Made by a program: the position numbers and the translations under genes | In this document: piece by piece, positions 37,576 through 40,607 of the stretch | Numbering within the stretch: the stretch's first letter is position 1 | Layout of the letters: each line of letters opens with the position of its first letter | The notes under the pieces: model-generated | Seen by the model: the letters and a program-made list of their open reading frames with translations, nothing else | Told to the model about the DNA's origin: nothing | Database searches by the model: none | NCBI GenBank assembly: GCA_009775705.1 | Contig: VSQE01000010.1 | Location: 1-40,607, forward strand | DNA from: Prevotellamassilia sp. | GTDB taxonomy: Bacteria; Bacteroidota; Bacteroidia; Bacteroidales; Bacteroidaceae | DNA: 40,607 nucleotides | Direction of reading: 5' to 3'

Positions 37576-39753
37576 ATGGAGAAGCGCGGACTTTTTGTGC
37601 TGCTTGTGGCGGCACTGTCGTTGCAGGCATCGCCGCAACGGGTGGAGACGGAAAATATCACGGCGGTGGCTCCCGACGGAAAAGCGGCGGCGCGCGAAGT
37701 GGTGCTGACGGGACGGCTGACCACGCGGGGCAACTCGGACCTGCGGCAGTTGCGCGATCTTTGCTTCCGCATGGAGCGGCTCGATATGGGAGCGGCCAGT
37801 TGTCCGCACGTGCCGGAGAATGCCTTGCATTCGCGCCACCGGCTCAAGGAGGTGGTGTTGCCCCGGGACGTGAAAAGCATTGGGCGGCAGGCGTTTTTTG
37901 CCTGCGATTCGTTGCTGACGCTGACGTTGCCAGCCTCGCTCGACACAGTGGGCGAGAGCGCCTTTGCCCGCTGCGGCCGGTTGGAGCGTCTGGTGGTGGA
38001 GGGAAGCCCGCGGATGGGTGCCTTCGCCTTTTCGGGCTGTGGCGCGCTTCGCGAGGTCGAGGTGCGTTCGGCCGTGCCGCCTCCCGTTGCGCCGACGGCT
38101 TTCGAGGGTGTGGACCGCAGGAAATGCCGGCTGTCGGTTCCGCGTGGCGCGGAACGGCTCTACCGTACGGCTCCGGGATGGCGGCTCTTCTATGAGGACG
38201 AGAAACAGCCGTTCCGTCTTTGCCGTCCGGCAGACTGTCTGGTTCCTGCCGTGGAAGTGCTGGAAACGGATTTTGCCGCCGTGCCGCTGACGGTGAAACG
38301 TCCGTGGCGGATCGAGGCCGCCGCCGGACTGGAGAACGAGGCGCGACAGGCCCGTCGCCTGCTGGACGCCCGCGGAACGGGGCGCGGCGCGGGACGTGAG
38401 GTCCGGCTCCGCCTCCGGCTGGATGCCGCCCTGAACGGGGAAGAGGAATATGTGCTGACGGTGACACAGGAGGGAGTGGATATTGCCGGGGCGACGGCGG
38501 CCGGCGTGTTCTACGGTCTTATGACGTTGGACCAGTTGCTCAGGGCCGACGGCGCGTCGCTCTGCTGCGACGCTTTGCCGGCATTGCGCATTGCCGACGC
38601 GCCTCGGACGCGCGTCCGGGAGTTGATGGTCGATCCGGCGCGGATATTCATTCCTTTCGAGGAACTGAAAGCCTTTGTTCCGGAAATGGCCCGTTACAAA
38701 CTCAATGCGCTCCATCTGCACCTGGTGGACGACCAGGCATGGCGCATCGAGATAAAATCCTATCCGCGGCTGACGGAACTGGGCAGCCGCCGCACGGGTA
38801 TGGACGATATGCTGATGCCCGTGAGCGGGTTCTACACGCAGGAGCAGATGCGCGAGCTGGTGGCTTTTGCCGCCCGGTATCACGTACAGGTGATTCCCGA
38901 GATAGAGATGCCGGGCCACGAAGTTGCTGCCATTCACTGCTATCCGCAACTCACCTGCGGCGGTCGCGAAATTCCGCTGCGCACCACTTGCGGCGTCTCG
39001 GACGAGCTGCTTTGTCCCGGCGAGGAGTTTGTCTACGAGTTTCTTGGGAATGTGTTCCGAGAGCTGGCCGATGTGTTCCCCTCTCCCTACGTGCATCTGG
39101 GCGGTGACGAGGCCGGAAATCCTGCCCTCGGCTGCTGGACGGACTGCGAAAAGTGCCGGCAGCTGAAACGCCGGTTGGGTATTCTCACCGATGACCGCAG
39201 CGAGAACTGGCGCTTGCAGGAATACCTTTTCGGCCGTGTCATCGACACGTTGCGCACCAGGCACGGCAAGGTGCCGATGTTCTGGTACGAGACAGACTTC
39301 AAGCGCATACCCGAGGGCTGCGTCACCTTTGCCTGGCGCCACGGCCTGACGGCCGCGGCCATCGATGCGGCTGTCGCAAACAGGGCGAAAATCATGCTCT
39401 GTCCCGGCGAGCATTGTTATTTGGACTATCCCATGCGTGCCGGCGATATGCCCGAGGTGAACTGGGGCATGCCGGTCACTTCCTTGCGGAGCACCTATGC
39501 GCTGGACCCTTCTTGGGGCAGAGACGGGGACTTTGAGCGCGACAACCTTTTCGGGGTGGCGGGGACGCTGTGGAGCGAGTGCATCAACTCGCCGGAGCGT
39601 ATTTATTATCAGGCCTATCCCCGTGCGCTGGCGCTGGCCGAGGTGGGATGGAGCAGCCGGAACCGCCGTTCGTGGGAGGGGTTCCTGCGTCGCCTGCGTC
39701 CGCTTCTGCTCGACATGCAGCGGCGCGGAGTGGCCCATTCGCGGGCGGAATAG
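37576..39753 (+). CDS. GH20 beta-N-acetylhexosaminidase with N-terminal leucine-rich repeats
   Basis: An exported glycosidase predicted to remove terminal beta-linked GlcNAc or GalNAc from glycans. The 725 residues start with a signal peptide (about 5-20). Residues about 60-190 are BspA-type leucine-rich repeats (LKEVVLPRDVKSIGRQAFFAC, LLTLTLPASLDTVGESAFARC), about 230-335 the GH20b domain, and about 340-720 the GH20 barrel. The catalytic pair is Asp511-Glu512 in HLGGDEAGN; also PEIEMPGH (441-448) and HLHLVDDQAWRIEI. The entry motif usually read as YRGLMLDVAR is RVRELMVDPAR here. Joining LRR to GH20 is unusual. A strong terminator follows. Confidence 0.92.
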   Translation: MEKRGLFVLLVAALSLQASPQRVETENITAVAPDGKAAAREVVLTGRLTTRGNSDLRQLRDLCFRMERLDMGAASCPHVPENALHSRHRLKEVVLPRDVKSIGRQAFFACDSLLTLTLPASLDTVGESAFARCGRLERLVVEGSPRMGAFAFSGCGALREVEVRSAVPPPVAPTAFEGVDRRKCRLSVPRGAERLYRTAPGWRLFYEDEKQPFRLCRPADCLVPAVEVLETDFAAVPLTVKRPWRIEAAAGLENEARQARRLLDARGTGRGAGREVRLRLRLDAALNGEEEYVLTVTQEGVDIAGATAAGVFYGLMTLDQLLRADGASLCCDALPALRIADAPRTRVRELMVDPARIFIPFEELKAFVPEMARYKLNALHLHLVDDQAWRIEIKSYPRLTELGSRRTGMDDMLMPVSGFYTQEQMRELVAFAARYHVQVIPEIEMPGHEVAAIHCYPQLTCGGREIPLRTTCGVSDELLCPGEEFVYEFLGNVFRELADVFPSPYVHLGGDEAGNPALGCWTDCEKCRQLKRRLGILTDDRSENWRLQEYLFGRVIDTLRTRHGKVPMFWYETDFKRIPEGCVTFAWRHGLTAAAIDAAVANRAKIMLCPGEHCYLDYPMRAGDMPEVNWGMPVTSLRSTYALDPSWGRDGDFERDNLFGVAGTLWSECINSPERIYYQAYPRALALAEVGWSSRNRRSWEGFLRRLRPLLLDMQRRGVAHSRAE

Positions 39754-39781
39754 GCGGTCCGTTTTCCCATACAGAAAAAAG

Positions 39782-39822
39782 GCGGACAGACACACGATCT
39801 TTCCGACGGTGTGTCTGTCCGC
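39782..39822. terminator. Bidirectional terminator between the hexosaminidase and FKBP genes
   Basis: A perfect 14 bp stem (39782-39795 with 39809-39822), loop of 13, is followed by CTTTCTTTTC on the plus strand and by CTTTTTTC on the minus strand. Confidence 0.85.
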
Positions 39823-39861
39823 TCTTTCTTTTCTGTTTTTTTGCGGCCGGGGCCGGATCTT

Positions 39862-40530
39862 TTATTGCCAGCGGTCGGGGACAACTCCTGCGCGGTAATA
39901 GGATTTCAGCTGCACGTCGAAGATGAGGGTGGAGTAGGCCGGAACCGAGTTGAGGGCCTGTGCTCCGTAGGCCATTTTCTGCGGGATGTAGATGCGCCAC
40001 AGGTCGTTGATGTGCATTTCCTGCAAGGCGGTGGAGAAGCCTTCCACCACGTTGCTCGTCAGGAAGGTGCGCGGAATGGCGAAGTCCGGATTGAACACCT
40101 GCTCGGCCTCGGCATACTGTCCCGAATGGTCAAACACTTTTCCTTCGGGATAGGACTCCGAGGGTATCAGCCGTCCCAAGTAGTTCACGCGCACCGAGTC
40201 CGTATAGAAGGGGCAGCCGCTGCCGCCGCCGTTGTGCAGCACTTCCACACAGATGGAGTCGGTAGCCGTGGCCGTGGCATCTTCCGTGAGGGCGAAGGTG
40301 CGGAACACGCGCCACCGGCAGTGTTCCTGCCAGTTGTCACCGTAGGTGGCCCGGGCCTGTGCCACGGCCGCTTTTGCCTCGGAGAGCTTGCCGAGGAAAA
40401 AGGCGTGGTTGCGGTTCTGCCAGTCGGCATATTCGGTGTTTTCGCCCAGATCTTCGCTGCACGATGTCAGATTAGACAGGCCGGCGGTGAGGGCCAACAG
40501 CAGGGGGAACAGATGTTTGAGTCCGGTCAT
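39862..40530 (-). CDS. FKBP-type peptidyl-prolyl isomerase lipoprotein
   Basis: This 222-residue protein has a lipoprotein signal peptide (LTSC, Cys24), an N-terminal helical region (about 35-70) and a C-terminal FKBP domain (about 108-215): SVRVNYLGRLIPS, KVFDHSGQ, VVEGFSTALQEMHINDLWRIYIPQKMAYG and YSTLIFDVQLKSY. It probably assists folding of envelope proteins. Bacteroidales carry several such lipoproteins. The start lies 18 bp past the stop of the partial gene upstream, so they are likely co-transcribed. Confidence 0.88.
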   Translation of the reverse strand: MTGLKHLFPLLLALTAGLSNLTSCSEDLGENTEYADWQNRNHAFFLGKLSEAKAAVAQARATYGDNWQEHCRWRVFRTFALTEDATATATDSICVEVLHNGGGSGCPFYTDSVRVNYLGRLIPSESYPEGKVFDHSGQYAEAEQVFNPDFAIPRTFLTSNVVEGFSTALQEMHINDLWRIYIPQKMAYGAQALNSVPAYSTLIFDVQLKSYYRAGVVPDRWQ

Positions 40531-40548
40531 AATGGGTCAGATGATTTT

Positions 40549-40607
40549 TTAGAGCAGCGACGTGATGCTCACCTTTTCTTCGATGAGCGCGCTCAGGACG
40601 ATGATGC
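40549..40607 (-). CDS. C-terminal end of an unidentified gene (partial)
   Basis: The minus-strand frame enters from the right edge and ends at TAA (40551-40549). It encodes 18 residues, IIVLSALIEEKVSITSLL, with the codon use of a real gene end. This is too short to identify. It precedes the FKBP gene by 18 bp. Confidence 0.55.
   Translation of the reverse strand, partial: IIVLSALIEEKVSITSLL

Noticed and set aside
37135..39795. 886-codon open frame on the minus strand
   Set aside because: Antisense to tsaE and the GH20 gene, both with catalytic motifs in place.

Overview
This window looks like a chromosomal segment of a member of the order Bacteroidales (phylum Bacteroidota), probably a gut commensal with rather GC-rich coding DNA. 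The evidence is the repeated sigma-ABfr type promoter (TTTG, 19-21 bp, TAnnTTTG) in front of genes on both strands, weak or absent Shine-Dalgarno sequences, the Bacteroidota form of pyruvate kinase, a cobalamin riboswitch followed by btuB and a BtuG-like surface lipoprotein, BspA-type leucine-rich repeats on glycosidases, and a short Bacteroidales-style 'MKKxYxAP' peptide. I cannot fix the genus. No insertion sequence, prophage, integrative element or CRISPR array is visible; most of the window is core chromosome.

Layout. 1-670 has no gene: homopolymer tracts, small inverted repeats, then the first copy of a duplicated ~280 bp element. 671-2599 (minus) is xerD-nadA. 2671-7508 (plus) is a compact run: aroQ, pyk, an O-methyltransferase, rbfA, a LolC/E-type permease and a degenerate DUF3887/hydrolase protein. 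7577-11584 (minus) holds tRNA-Pro(GGG), an aldose 1-epimerase, a CPA2 cation/proton antiporter and tcdA. 11709-15227 (plus) is the B12 uptake operon: promoter, cobalamin riboswitch, btuB, btuG and a terminator. ychF and lgt follow. After the second copy of the ~280 bp element, 17721-25505 (minus) holds argS, an RNase H, an MsbA-like exporter, an LTA-synthase-like sulfatase-fold membrane enzyme and an alkaline phosphatase. rpsU, mscS and an NlpC/P60 peptidase (minus) come next, then initiator tRNA-fMet, two short genes facing each other across a perfect 24 bp palindrome, a 1782-residue multidomain GH89 alpha-N-acetylglucosaminidase, asd, a phosphoesterase/outer-membrane-protein pair, tsaE with a leucine-rich-repeat GH20 hexosaminidase, and an FKBP lipoprotein. 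The last bases hold the C-terminus of a further gene.

Functional themes are housekeeping (NAD, shikimate, aspartate pathway, translation, t6A tRNA modification by both TsaE and TcdA), envelope biogenesis (lgt, LolC/E-like, MsbA-like, LTA-like), vitamin B12 capture, and release of N-acetylglucosamine from host glycans (GH89 and GH20, both exported and both carrying BspA-like repeats).

The signal that known features explain least is the duplicated intergenic element at 343-622 and 17374-17653. It aligns without a gap over 280 bp. On the minus strand it carries a complete promoter (TTTG-N20-TAnnTTTG), then after about 25 nt a hairpin and U-tract, predicting an RNA of about 48 nt, followed by four T-tracts phased at 19-21 bp. 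The promoter boxes are identical at every fixed position while the spacer between them has diverged, which suggests selection on transcription. It may be a small-RNA family carried on a repeated element. All calls come from reading the sequence; no database search or folding program was run.
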